Shown here piece after piece: positions 8,429 to 17,264 of a DNA stretch of 64,000 nt (position 1 is the stretch's first letter; each line of letters opens with the position of its first letter). The notes under the pieces were generated by a model, which did not search any database, was not told the DNA's origin, and saw only the letters and a list, made by a program, of their open reading frames with translations. Origin of the DNA: Mycobacterium sp. Aquia_216 (lineage in GTDB: Bacteria; Actinomycetota; Actinomycetes; Mycobacteriales; Mycobacteriaceae); contig NZ_CP113529.1 of assembly GCF_026723865.1 (NCBI RefSeq), forward strand, positions 248,001-312,000, given 5' to 3'. A program made the position numbers and the translations under genes.

Positions 8429-10666
8429 CTAAGCCGGACTTAACAAGCGCGGGTCGGCCAGGGCATCGCTGAGCAGCCCCGCCAGGTATTTCCAGTACAT
8501 CCAGTCGGCGACGGCATTGCGCTGAATCACAAGGTCGTCCGCCGTGTGCGCCTCCCTGAGGAGGACTTCTTCGGCGTGTGCGGCGTAGGTCTGGAACGCC
8601 AGTAGGTGCGCAGCTTGGCGGCCGGGCGCGTCGCTGGCCAACGGCTTCATGACCTCGAACCACAACAGGAACCGATCATCTGCTGGTGCATCCGGTGCAT
8701 CGGCCACGGCCTCCGGAAGCGGCATCTGGGCCAGCAATTCCCCCATCCGCATCGGCCCCGCGCCCGGCGCGACGAGCACCGCCGCCGCCTCCGGTTCCAC
8801 CACCGCCGCGGGTTCGGGTTGCGGCTCACGCGCCGGCTCGGGTGCCGGCTCGGCCCCGACCGGTGCTGGCGGCAACAGGTCGACCAAGCGCTCATGGGGA
8901 GTCGTGGCCAGCAGCTCCGCCGCCTCGGGATCCACGACCTCCAGCCGCGACCGACCGACCATTTCACCGGTGTCCGGGATGTCGTCTCGCTCCAACACGA
9001 TCTTGGCCACCCCGGCGTCCGAATTCGCCAACTGCTCCTCGGTGCCGATGACCGCCCGCAACTCTTTTTCGTGGTGCTCCGCCCAACCCCGCACCGCCAT
9101 CACCGGATAGGTGGCCCAGCGCGCCCGCTCGGCGGCGGGGATCGTCTCGTCGCCGCTGGCCAGGTACACCTTGGGCGGCAACTGCACCTCTTCGGGGATG
9201 TAGGCCAGACCAAAGCTATTGGCCACCACGATCAAGCCGTCGGTGGTTACCCCGGTCACCCAGAAGAACCCGAGATCCATCCCGCCGCCGCTGTCCGCCG
9301 CGTTGAGCGCGGCACCGATGCGGCGTGCCAACTGCAGCGCGTCGGGCCCGGCTCGCCGCGCCGCATCAGCCTTCGCGGCCTCGGCGACCGCGTCACGTTC
9401 CAGCCGTGCGGCCGAAACCGGGATCGCCACAGCCGGCGCCGCCACCACCGCTTCCGCGATCTCGGCGCGGTCAGCATGCGTCGGTTGGGCGCGGGGCTTG
9501 CTCTTGCTCGACGGTCGGGCGCTGGCTGCGGGTTGCGTACTGGCCGACTTGTCGGCGGGCTTCTGCCCTACGGGCCCACCCGACCTGGCGCCCGAGCCGG
9601 AGCCGCCGCCCGCTCCGCCGGCTCCCATCGGCGCGGTCGGCACGCCACTGCCCCCGGCCTGCGCCCCGGCTGCCGATTCCTCGCCAGGTGTCACCGACGC
9701 CGGCGCGACCCCCGGCCCCGACGCCGCAGCGGGAGTTACGCCCTTGCCGCCGGCCGCACCCCCGCCTGGCTGTGCTCCCCCGGCCGCCGGACTCAACGGC
9801 ACTGCCGGAGCCGCCGGGCCCAGCGGAGCCGACGGTCCACTGCCCGGCACCGCCGGGCTGGGCCCGACCGGGGTCAGCGGCCGCGGTCCGGCCGGTCCAG
9901 CCGCCGGAGGGTTGTTCGGCAGCAGACCGCCGCCATCCAACGGGGGAGTCGTCGGTGTGAGCCCGCCCGTTCCCGGCGTCGCCGGCGGCGTGAGTTGACC
10001 CGTCCCCGGCATGCGGGGCGGCTTGGGCCCACCCGTTCCCGGCATGACGGGAACCTGCGGTGCGGGCCTCGGCCGCGGGGACGGCGGCCCGGTGGGACCG
10101 TCCGGCATGACGACGGGCGGCGGTGTTTTCTGGTCGAGCAGATCCTGCAGGGCGTTGGCCGGCGGCTTCCAGGCCTTGCTGACCAGGACCTGAGCGGCGG
10201 TGCCATCGACGATGCTTTCATTGGCCCCGTGCGTCGCGTTGACCACCGCTTCGATCTGCTGGTTGCGCTCGGCGTCGTCCAGGCTGGTGTCAGTCTCCAG
10301 GGCGTTGATCGTTCGATGCGCCTCGACGACGTTGTCGGTGATGTCCGACTTGGCCTGCACGACGACCTGGGCAACGTATTTGTGCCAGGTGATCACGGTG
10401 GCGAGACCGTTTTGCAGGGTCACCATCTGGTCGAGGAGCGTCCCGAATTCGCCGTTGGCAGCACCCGCGGCGCTCCCCGACCAAGTACCTCCGTCGAAGA
10501 TCTCGGCCCGCCGAGACTGGCTGGCCTCCATGACATCGGTCGCTTGCCGCAGAACCTGCGTGTACTCCTGGGCCCGGTCGTAGAAGACTTGCTCATCGAC
10601 GTCCGGCCACCCGCCCGGATCAAGCATCTGCCCGGCATATCCCCCCGTCGGCTTCGCGAGGCCCAT
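8429..10666 (-). CDS. espK: EspK, ESX-1 secretion-associated protein
   Basis: EspK (Rv3879c family; 745 aa here, 729 in H37Rv) is reported to help bring EspB to EccCb1. The N-terminal helical domain (about 1-185; MLDPGGWPDVDEQVFYDRAQEYTQVL, WSGSAAGAANGE) resembles WXG/PPE folds. A long Pro/Gly/Ala linker spans about 185-410. The conserved C-terminal domain includes DALQLARRIGAALNA.D, FFWVTGVTTDGLIVVANSFGLAYIP and KIVLERDDIP. It is followed, in its own direction, by the convergent espJ, and sits 171 bases downstream of espB. Confidence 0.95.
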   Translation of the reverse strand: MGLAKPTGGYAGQMLDPGGWPDVDEQVFYDRAQEYTQVLRQATDVMEASQSRRAEIFDGGTWSGSAAGAANGEFGTLLDQMVTLQNGLATVITWHKYVAQVVVQAKSDITDNVVEAHRTINALETDTSLDDAERNQQIEAVVNATHGANESIVDGTAAQVLVSKAWKPPANALQDLLDQKTPPPVVMPDGPTGPPSPRPRPAPQVPVMPGTGGPKPPRMPGTGQLTPPATPGTGGLTPTTPPLDGGGLLPNNPPAAGPAGPRPLTPVGPSPAVPGSGPSAPLGPAAPAVPLSPAAGGAQPGGGAAGGKGVTPAAASGPGVAPASVTPGEESAAGAQAGGSGVPTAPMGAGGAGGGSGSGARSGGPVGQKPADKSASTQPAASARPSSKSKPRAQPTHADRAEIAEAVVAAPAVAIPVSAARLERDAVAEAAKADAARRAGPDALQLARRIGAALNAADSGGGMDLGFFWVTGVTTDGLIVVANSFGLAYIPEEVQLPPKVYLASGDETIPAAERARWATYPVMAVRGWAEHHEKELRAVIGTEEQLANSDAGVAKIVLERDDIPDTGEMVGRSRLEVVDPEAAELLATTPHERLVDLLPPAPVGAEPAPEPAREPQPEPAAVVEPEAAAVLVAPGAGPMRMGELLAQMPLPEAVADAPDAPADDRFLLWFEVMKPLASDAPGRQAAHLLAFQTYAAHAEEVLLREAHTADDLVIQRNAVADWMYWKYLAGLLSDALADPRLLSPA

Positions 10667-10837
10667 CAGCTACTCCTCTCGCCACGCGGGACTGCCGGAC
10701 ATCATGATTAATAAGCGTAATCGAGGTCCAGGCAAGCTAACTGCGGCAAAATTCACGCTCTCCGGCGACCAAAACGGACGCGTCCGCCGCGGCACGCGCG
10801 CATCACCAGATCGGAGTCCGGTGGCTGGCTCGAGTCG

Positions 10838-12310
10838 CTACTTTTCGGGACCCTTGCGCGGACGATTACCGATCACGCCCTCGGTCCATGCCCGCTCTTC
10901 GGTGTAGAGCGAGTCCTCGTCGGCCCCCGCAATGCGCTTGCCTTTGCCGCCGCCTTTATCGCCGTGACCGCCCATCGGCATGCCACCCATTCCGCCACCC
11001 ATCCCGCCGGCACCCGGCAGTCCCTTGCCCAAGCCCGCGGTCGCTGGCCCGGGACCCGCGGCAGCCGCCGGCCGTGCCGACGACGCTTCGCCTTCTCCGG
11101 AGCCTTGCAGCGGCATCTTCGGCATGCCCCCGCCGCCGACGGACGCCGGTTTGATGCCGCCGGCACCGCCCTTCGGCAGACCGGATTTCTGCATCGCCTT
11201 GTCCACCAGCGCCTGGGCATCCGGCGTTGGTGGCACTTGCGGCGTGCCGCCCATGCCTGCCGACGGCAGCGTCGGCATGGTGGGCATCATGGGCATGTTG
11301 GCAGACGGGTCGGTGGGCACCACCGGCACGTCCGGAACGTCCGGAACATCGGGATTCTCATCGGGTGGCTTGATGACGTAGGCGCCGAAAGGAGCACTCG
11401 GATTCAACGGGGGCAAGGGAATTCCGGCCGTCGAAACATACGTCGCTAACGCCGTCTCCGACCTTTTCTGCAGGTCTTTGTACCAGTCCACCGCCATATA
11501 TAAATATGGACTTTTATTTTGCACGTAGGACCGGTACCAATAATCGCACTGCGATACTTCATAGGACGCGGGGTGTTCGCCCTCCTGCCCCCACTGTATG
11601 GGGTTGCCGGCGTAACCGCCTGAAGCCCTCACCCTTTTGTGCGCGTCGGCGACCATCTGGGCCTGTTTAGCCAGCGTCGTGCACTGCGTCACCATGCCGA
11701 AAATCCACTGCTTCTGCTGCGCGAAATTTTGCTCGACGGCATCCCTCGCGTCGCCCTCCCACTGCAGAAAGGGCCTGAAGCGGTAGGCCAGCTGCTGGAA
11801 CTTCAGCTGGTAGCTGTTCCAATCGGAGGCGAATGCCCTAAACGCCGTCCCCTGGTCGGGAAGCTCGATGTCGGTCGCCGCCTGCCTCACCTCGTAGTAG
11901 GGGTATTGAAACGGCGGCGGGGGCGGCGGCGGGGGCGGCGGTGCCGGGATGTAGTCCGGGTCGCACAGCAGCCCCACCGTACCGTCGCTGGACAACTTCG
12001 CCGATGAGCCGGACGTCGTCCCGTCCATGTTCACGGCGTTGATGTCGTCCGCCGCGCCCTCATCGACCTCTTCGTATGCCTTGGCCGCATTTCGCAGAGA
12101 TTTCGCCAGCGAGCCCCATTCCCGCTGGCACGCCTGGATGTACAACCGCAACGAGTCGGCGTTGATCGCGATTTGTACGGCAGCGTCACGGACAAATGAG
12201 AGGTTGCATGGCGCTTGCGGGTTGCCCAGGGGCAGCTTCGGCAGCGGTGCCTCGATTTCGTCAGCCCTCGCCATGAGTTCTTGGTATTCGACGTTGACCG
12301 TCTGCGTCAT
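10838..12310 (-). CDS. espB: EspB, secreted ESX-1 substrate (divergent form)
   Basis: EspB is exported by ESX-1, processed by MycP1 and forms oligomers with PE-PPE-like fold. The product is 490 aa (460 in H37Rv). Matches are the N-terminus (MTQTVNVEYQELMARADEIEAP), SLRNAAKAYEEVDE with the export motif Y-E-E-V-D, the W-E-G-D-A turn, QQKQWIFGM, and the tail LYTEERAWTEGVIGNR. Odd: a run of ten prolines and an aromatic-rich, Cys-containing stretch (QCDYWYRSYVQNKSPYLYMAVDWY) interrupt the region between helices. In H37Rv espL lies between espK and espB; here espB is directly next to espK and an island separates it from espL, so it must have its own promoter upstream of 12310. Confidence 0.92.
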   Translation of the reverse strand: MTQTVNVEYQELMARADEIEAPLPKLPLGNPQAPCNLSFVRDAAVQIAINADSLRLYIQACQREWGSLAKSLRNAAKAYEEVDEGAADDINAVNMDGTTSGSSAKLSSDGTVGLLCDPDYIPAPPPPPPPPPPFQYPYYEVRQAATDIELPDQGTAFRAFASDWNSYQLKFQQLAYRFRPFLQWEGDARDAVEQNFAQQKQWIFGMVTQCTTLAKQAQMVADAHKRVRASGGYAGNPIQWGQEGEHPASYEVSQCDYWYRSYVQNKSPYLYMAVDWYKDLQKRSETALATYVSTAGIPLPPLNPSAPFGAYVIKPPDENPDVPDVPDVPVVPTDPSANMPMMPTMPTLPSAGMGGTPQVPPTPDAQALVDKAMQKSGLPKGGAGGIKPASVGGGGMPKMPLQGSGEGEASSARPAAAAGPGPATAGLGKGLPGAGGMGGGMGGMPMGGHGDKGGGKGKRIAGADEDSLYTEERAWTEGVIGNRPRKGPEK

Positions 12311-13133
12311 ATCGGCTCATTCTCCTCATGCCCAAGCCCTTGGGCCCGGTAGTCCATTTCTCTGGTGGCGCCAACTCGATCTATAGATAGCGGTGCCGAG
12401 AAGTACCAATTGTGTTGTGCCGCAAGACTGCTTGGTCGACACCCGAGTGGGCCCCGGGGTACATCGCCGGGGCGCGACGCTGCCGTCCGTGGCGGCCGGC
12501 CCGCATCGCCGTCTCGCCTCTCAGCAAGATGCGGTGCAATCACCGGCCACCTCTTTCGCCTTGCCAGGACATGCGGGCGGGGCAGCGGGGCTCCGACCAC
12601 GACCGAGTGCAATCGTAATCCACCAAACAGGACCGACGTGCACCGATTTGCGTCCACTCATTGCGGACCCTGCGGTTTCCCGCGGCAATTCTTCGAGACG
12701 ACGACAGACTCGGATTCGATTGCGATCGGGTTCGGCTTGCTGACATCAGCCGTTAAATTCCAACCCCTGCCCTTCACCCGCGGTCTATGTTTGTCACGTG
12801 TGGTCCCGGCGGCTTGCCGTCAATGGTCCGCGCGGAAAAACACTCCATCGGGTTGCGACAGTTCGTCTACGAATTTGCGCCGCCACTCCGGCTCGAAACG
12901 GTAGTTTCTCACCTCCTTCTCGGCCCGGTTCGTGATCCACTACAAACCCCTTGGGTGGCACTAACATTCGGCTATCAACTGCCTGCCGACTGAGCACAGT
13001 TATCTCCTGATCGCGATATGCCGCGAGACCGGGTAGGGATGGGTATATTCGCATCGCCACACCGATGTGTGTCAATGCAGTATCCGCACCGTCCGCACCA
13101 CCGGAGACGCCCGCAATCAGGAGGGACACCGCG
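12311..13133. other. Divergent promoter region between espB and the island
   Basis: This 823-base stretch separates espB (leftward) from the island's plus-strand operon (rightward), so it should hold both promoters. I see no complete gene. ATCTATAGAT near 12379 is a small AT-rich palindrome close to the espB start. AGGAGGG at 13119-13125 is a strong ribosome-binding site for the dioxygenase gene. A possible minus-strand gene relic is listed separately. Confidence 0.55.
12820..12939 (-). pseudogene. Possible C-terminal relic of an unknown protein
   Basis: The minus strand reads 39 codons of protein-like composition (WITNRAEKEVRNY..., then RFEPEWRRKFVDEL...) before a TGA at 12820-12822. A TAG at 12940-12942 blocks the frame upstream. 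In another frame just before it, MLVPPKGFVVDHE is readable, so a gene end broken by a frameshift is possible. I do not recognise the family, and a chance open frame in GC-rich DNA cannot be excluded. Confidence 0.25.
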
Positions 13134-14102
13134 ATGGTAAAGCCGGCGCAGCTCGCGCTCACCGCCATCAAATTGGGCACCCACATCGGCGCCCGCATCG
13201 ATGGAGTGCGGCTGGCCGGCGATCTCGATCCGAGCGTGGTGGATCAGATCCACGCGACGCTGCTGCGTCACAAGGTGGTCTTTTTCCGGGATCAGCACCA
13301 CCTCGACGACGACCGGCATTTCGCCTTCGCCAAGCGGCTTGGCGCGCCAATCCGCGTGTTCGGCGCCCACGCCATTCCCGGTGGCCCGCCGGGGGTGTCC
13401 CTCGTCGACTCCCGACGGGGCAAGGCGACGCGCTGGCACACCGATCACACGTTCACCCTCAATATCCCAAAGGCCTCGATACTGCGTGCGGTTAGCCTGC
13501 CTCGCTACGGCGGATCGACACTGTGGGCATCCACCGCTGCGGCATACGCGGCGCTGTCCGTGCCGCTGAGACACCTGGCCGAAAATCTGTGGGCAATGCA
13601 CAGCAGCAACCGCTATGACCAGCTCGACTTCGTCGAGAGTGTGGGCTCCGTGCTGACGCCAGGTGGCATCCCCACCTCGTATCACGCGCTGGAGGACACC
13701 AACATGCTGAGCAACCAGCTCAGCGCCGCGCGCGAAGAGGAATCCACGTTCCGCGTCGAACATCCGGTGGTCCGAGTGCACCCCGAGACCGGTGAGCGGA
13801 CCCTGCTGCTCGGGGGATGGGCGCGCGGGTTCGTTGGTCTGGAGAACTACGAATCGCGGGTGTTGCTCGAATTGCTACAAGCCCGTATCACCGCGCCGGA
13901 GAACACTATCCGGTGGGATTGGGAAGCGGGCGACGTCGCGATCTGGGACAACTACGCTACCCAGCACCGCGCGGTCGACGACTACGACGACGAGCACCGC
14001 GTGATGCACCGTGTCACCCTGATCGGCGACGTCCCGGTGGATATCCACGGGCGACGCAGCCGGCAACTCAGTGGTGGGACACCCGAATCGATTGCGGACT
14101 AG
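13134..14102 (+). CDS. TauD/TfdA-family Fe(II)/2-oxoglutarate dioxygenase
   Basis: This 322-aa product is a 2-oxoglutarate- and Fe(II)-dependent oxygenase of the taurine/alkyl-sulfate dioxygenase family, as is mycobacterial Rv3406. Visible active-site residues are the H102-T-D104 pair in WHTDHTF, the distal iron ligand H278 in [12 protein letters not shown], and R293 in MHRVTLIGD, which should hold 2-oxoglutarate. The ATG at 13134 follows AGGAGGG; a longer reading from 13065 lacks such a site. It heads the plus arm of the island with a DUF6065 gene 14 bases downstream. Substrate unknown: it could hydroxylate a glycan, lipid or peptide intermediate, or cleave a sulfate ester. Confidence 0.85.
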   Translation: MVKPAQLALTAIKLGTHIGARIDGVRLAGDLDPSVVDQIHATLLRHKVVFFRDQHHLDDDRHFAFAKRLGAPIRVFGAHAIPGGPPGVSLVDSRRGKATRWHTDHTFTLNIPKASILRAVSLPRYGGSTLWASTAAAYAALSVPLRHLAENLWAMHSSNRYDQLDFVESVGSVLTPGGIPTSYHALEDTNMLSNQLSAAREEESTFRVEHPVVRVHPETGERTLLLGGWARGFVGLENYESRVLLELLQARITAPENTIRWDWEAGDVAIWDNYATQHRAVDDYDDEHRVMHRVTLIGDVPVDIHGRRSRQLSGGTPESIAD

Positions 14103-14116
14103 AGAGCGGGAATCTG

Positions 14117-14939
14117 ATGTCAGCGGAGATTTCCGGCAGTAGCGGGCGCGCAGCGGCGGATCGCGAGCTCATTGCCTACGAGCTGCACAGCGGGCACGGT
14201 GTCGAGTTGGTCCCGGCTGCGCGGCACCGCGGCTGGATGGGACTCGACACGCGAACGATTCGCCAATCGGTGCTTGCCCCTGCTCATGGCCAACCAGGCC
14301 GGTTGGCTCGTCGTGAACAACGCGCGTGTCCGGGCGCGCTGGAATGGCGGGGCTGCCGCAGATTCCATCGAGTTCGAATGCGCCGACAATGCGACGACGT
14401 TCCGGCCGGCGAGTCACTTCGGGCACGGGATAATTACCTGGAGCCTCCCGTTTCTGTTCCGCACCCCGCCCGGTTTCAATCTGCTGGTCCGTGGTCCGGT
14501 CAACTGCCCGAAGCACGGCGTTGCAGCTCTGGAGGGAATCGTCGAAACCGACTGGTCTCCTTCAACTTTCACTATCAATTGGAAGTTCACTCGGCCACGG
14601 GTCTGGGCAACCTTCGAAGAGGGAGAGCCGGTCGGCATGCTGGTACCGCAACGACGAGGCGAGCTCGACGAATTCGTCCCCAAGATGGTATCGATCGCGG
14701 CGGCGCCCGATGAGTTGAGCGCGGCCTATCACACCTGGTGGCAGAATCGCCGCGCCTTCAATACGGATCTGCAGTATCCGGGATCATTCGCGCGCCAGGC
14801 GGGCTGGCAGAAGGACTACTTTCGGGGCAAGCTCCCTGACGGTTCGGCTGCACCGCAGCATGAAACCCGCATGCGTTTACGGTCTTTCGCGCGGGTGGAA
14901 GACGAACTCTGCGGACGACCGAGTCCGCCGTACGTCTGA
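14117..14939 (+). pseudogene. DUF6065-family protein gene with a one-base frameshift
   Basis: The frame from ATG 14117 reads MSAEISG..ELIAYELHSGHGVELVPAARHRGWMG and then loses similarity. The next frame reads ST-RERFANRCLPLLMANQAGW, WNGG and on to TGA 14937-14939. Removing one G from the GGG at 14239-14241 joins them as GWMDSTRERFANRCLPL, which fits the DUF6065 pattern as I know it, giving about 273 aa. So the gene is either recently broken or carries a sequencing error. The family's function is unknown. The stop overlaps the next start by one base, which marks a tight operon with the dioxygenase and sulfotransferase genes. Confidence 0.75.
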
Positions 14940-15898
14940 TGGACCTCTCCGACCTCGCCGCCTGGACGCCGATCCGGTTGGACTTCTCCGGTCCAGCTCC
15001 GGCAGTCTTATGGGCCGACCTTTCGGCGGAGCGGTTCACCGATCCCTTCTTCGACCAGACCGTTGCCCGCTGGGAATCCGGCCCGAATGCCCGGCCACTG
15101 GTTCGGACCGGGCTCGACGAGCTCGCAGCCGTCGACAGCGCACCGTCACTCGAGCCGGCGGGCATGATATTTCACGTCTCGCGGTGCGGATCGACACTAC
15201 TGTCGCGCCTGCTCGCGACACTGCCCGGCGTCGTCGTGATCGCCGAGCCGGCGCCGCTGAACTCGCTGCTGGGGCTCGATCCCGAACACGTCGATCAGGC
15301 TGTCCTGGTCAAGGCCGTGCGGCTGTTGGTGCGGGCGCTTGGTCGGTGCCGGCACGGCGACGAGCAGCGGCTCGTGCTCAAATGCACCAGCTGGAACATT
15401 CTGCGTCGCCAGGTTCTTGTTGCGGCCTTTCCCGACACTCCGTGGATCTGGCTCCAACGAGATCCGGTTCGCGTCCTGGCCTCGCTCCTCGCCGAACCGC
15501 CGGGCTGGCTCGGATCACAGGCCGTTCACCGTAAAGCAGCGCAGCTCTTCGGGATTGATCAGGCGCTGATTCCGCCGATGGGGCGCGCCGAGTTCGCGTC
15601 CCGCGCGATTGGCGCGATGCTGGCGGCCGCAGCGGACGAACCGGCGCGACGGCTCGTCATCGACTATGTCGACCTGCCCGATGCGGTGTGGGCTCGCGCG
15701 GCACCACATTTCGGGCTCGAGACGAGTCCGGCAGCGATCGCCCGGATGATCCGGCAATCCCGGTTCTACTCGAAGGACCCAACACCTCGGCCCTTTGGCG
15801 GCGCTGCCGAAGACCGGCCGGTGTCCGGCACGATGCGGCAGGCCGCAGACCGATTCGCCGGGGCCGGCTATCGCGCACTTGCGTCGGGCGAGCGATGA
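14939..15898 (+). CDS. Sulfotransferase-family protein (first of two in the island)
   Basis: A 319-aa P-loop protein likely to transfer sulfate from PAPS to an acceptor. The 5'-phosphosulfate loop is clear at about residues 79-92 (HVSRCGSTLLSRLL). Further on are a KCTSWN strand, and WIWLQRDPVRVLASLL, which matches the RDP.....S element of the 3'-phosphate-binding region. The C-terminal part (FYSKDP.P..F) is poorly known to me. It starts one base inside the preceding stop and is followed 27 bases later by the GT2-like gene. It is only distantly like the second sulfotransferase at 19370, so the two are probably not recent duplicates. The acceptor is unknown. Confidence 0.78.
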   Translation: MDLSDLAAWTPIRLDFSGPAPAVLWADLSAERFTDPFFDQTVARWESGPNARPLVRTGLDELAAVDSAPSLEPAGMIFHVSRCGSTLLSRLLATLPGVVVIAEPAPLNSLLGLDPEHVDQAVLVKAVRLLVRALGRCRHGDEQRLVLKCTSWNILRRQVLVAAFPDTPWIWLQRDPVRVLASLLAEPPGWLGSQAVHRKAAQLFGIDQALIPPMGRAEFASRAIGAMLAAAADEPARRLVIDYVDLPDAVWARAAPHFGLETSPAAIARMIRQSRFYSKDPTPRPFGGAAEDRPVSGTMRQAADRFAGAGYRALASGER

Positions 15899-15925
15899 CA
15901 AACAAGAAGGGCAGGCCGCTGTGAT

Positions 15926-16702
15926 ATGAAGCTCGACATCCACCTGCAGACCCACTCCGACATCAGCGTGCACGGCGCGCATCGCTACGTCGACGCGCCC
16001 AAAAGCGAAGTCATGCTTCGCTGTACGCAATCGCTCGTCACTTCGATCAATCACGCCGAGGGCGACATCGTCTTGCGTGTCTTCGATGATCACTCGTCGC
16101 CCGAAGTGCTGCCGACGCTGCATCAAATCCTCGAAAAATGCCACCACCCGGTTGAATTCATCGCGCTAGAGGATCGCGGATACAACGCATCCTGTCTCGC
16201 CTCGTTTTCCACTGCGCACGACGTTGCTCGCGAGTTGGTTTACCTCGTCGAGGACGACTACTTGCATACCCCGTCGGCGATCCAGGAGATGCTCGACGTG
16301 CACCTGCGTTTCCGGGAGCACCTCGGTGGCCGGGAAATCGCTCTGCACCCTTATGACGATCCGAAGAACTATTGGAGCCCGATTTTCAGCCGGGAGGAGT
16401 GCCGGGTCGTTTACGGCACCAGGAGACACTGGCGTACCAACACGCACACCACGAACACCTGTTGGGTGGAGGTCGAGACCCTACGCAGAAATTGGGAACT
16501 TTTCGAACAGCTCGCCCGTCATTCGAGCACACCGTACGGCCAGCAGCACCATATCTTCGAAGCATCGACGATCAATAAGATCTGGCGCGATCAGGTAACC
16601 CTGTTCACCCCGATACCCTCACTGGCACTTCATCTTCAGTACGACGAACACAAGGACCCGTACCTGGACTGGACCCAGTGGTGGCGCTCCGCGGCCTATT
16701 GA
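15926..16702 (+). CDS. GT2-like (GT-A fold) glycosyltransferase
   Basis: A 258-aa protein that resembles small GT-A glycosyltransferases: an N-terminal strand followed by MLRCTQSLVTSIN, VLRVFDDHSSPE near residues 50-62, LEDRGYNASCLASF, and the DxD-type metal site in LVYLVEDDYLHTPSAI near 105-120. Later segments (YWSPIFSREECRVV, HWRTNTHTTNTCWVE) would form the acceptor side. No membrane segment is seen, so it should act in the cytosol on a nucleotide-sugar donor that I cannot predict. It ends the plus arm, four bases from the convergent DUF4254 gene. Confidence 0.7.
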   Translation: MKLDIHLQTHSDISVHGAHRYVDAPKSEVMLRCTQSLVTSINHAEGDIVLRVFDDHSSPEVLPTLHQILEKCHHPVEFIALEDRGYNASCLASFSTAHDVARELVYLVEDDYLHTPSAIQEMLDVHLRFREHLGGREIALHPYDDPKNYWSPIFSREECRVVYGTRRHWRTNTHTTNTCWVEVETLRRNWELFEQLARHSSTPYGQQHHIFEASTINKIWRDQVTLFTPIPSLALHLQYDEHKDPYLDWTQWWRSAAY

Positions 16703-16706
16703 TGCC

Positions 16707-17264
16707 TCAGGTCTCGCGGCTCTCGAACACGTCACAGTAACTTCGCTGCGCCGCCGACTTGAACTGCCGATACAGCTTGAATTTGACCTCGCCGGCCCGC
16801 AGGCGCGCGAGAAGCCGCTCGAGCCCATCGAACAGATCGTCGTACTGCTCGTCGAGCACCGCAAGGCGCGCGGCGGGCTCGTCCGCTCGATTCGTGTGCA
16901 CGATCCGCAACGCAAGTACGGAAAGCCGGTCAACGATGGTGCCCGGGGATTCGGTGTGCAGCGGCGCGCTCGGATTCAGATTGACGCGATCCAGCAGGGT
17001 CACATCGATGTCCTCGATGGCGGCATTCCGCTGGGCATTGACGTCGTCGATGCAACGCTTCGTGCGTGCCACCTCGTGGTCGTCAGCGCCAGGCCGGCGA
17101 ACAGCGTCTTCGTGATGCCACAGCGCGAAGTTCAACGCGTGCAGATGCAGCGCCTTCGCCGCGAGACTGCCGATAGCCGACGAGTCGGCCGGCTCTTCGG
17201 AGTGCCACAATACGGCGCTGTCGTGGAACTGACGCACGGCAAACAGGAGATCTCGTTCAGACAT
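16707..17264 (-). CDS. DUF4254-family protein
   Basis: A 185-aa, mostly helical protein. NFALWHHEDAVRRPGADD followed by KRCIDDVNAQRNAAIEDID is the signature I associate with DUF4254, a family of unknown function commonly found beside GT9 glycosyltransferases, as here. The ATG at 17264 overlaps the end of the upstream GT9 gene by eight bases, so the two are translationally coupled. It is the last gene of the minus arm. A role as a partner or scaffold of the GT9 enzymes is inference from context only. Confidence 0.78.
   Translation of the reverse strand: MSERDLLFAVRQFHDSAVLWHSEEPADSSAIGSLAAKALHLHALNFALWHHEDAVRRPGADDHEVARTKRCIDDVNAQRNAAIEDIDVTLLDRVNLNPSAPLHTESPGTIVDRLSVLALRIVHTNRADEPAARLAVLDEQYDDLFDGLERLLARLRAGEVKFKLYRQFKSAAQRSYCDVFESRET

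Noticed and set aside
8606..10711. A 701-codon plus-strand frame opposite espK
   Set aside because: espK on the minus strand matches its family over the whole length; the plus frame is His/Arg/Gly-rich antisense translation.
13817..14713. A 298-codon plus frame overlapping the dioxygenase and DUF6065 genes
   Set aside because: Only its MSAEISG...HRGWMG part (from 14117) is protein-like; the rest is out-of-frame reading on either side of the dioxygenase end and the frameshift.
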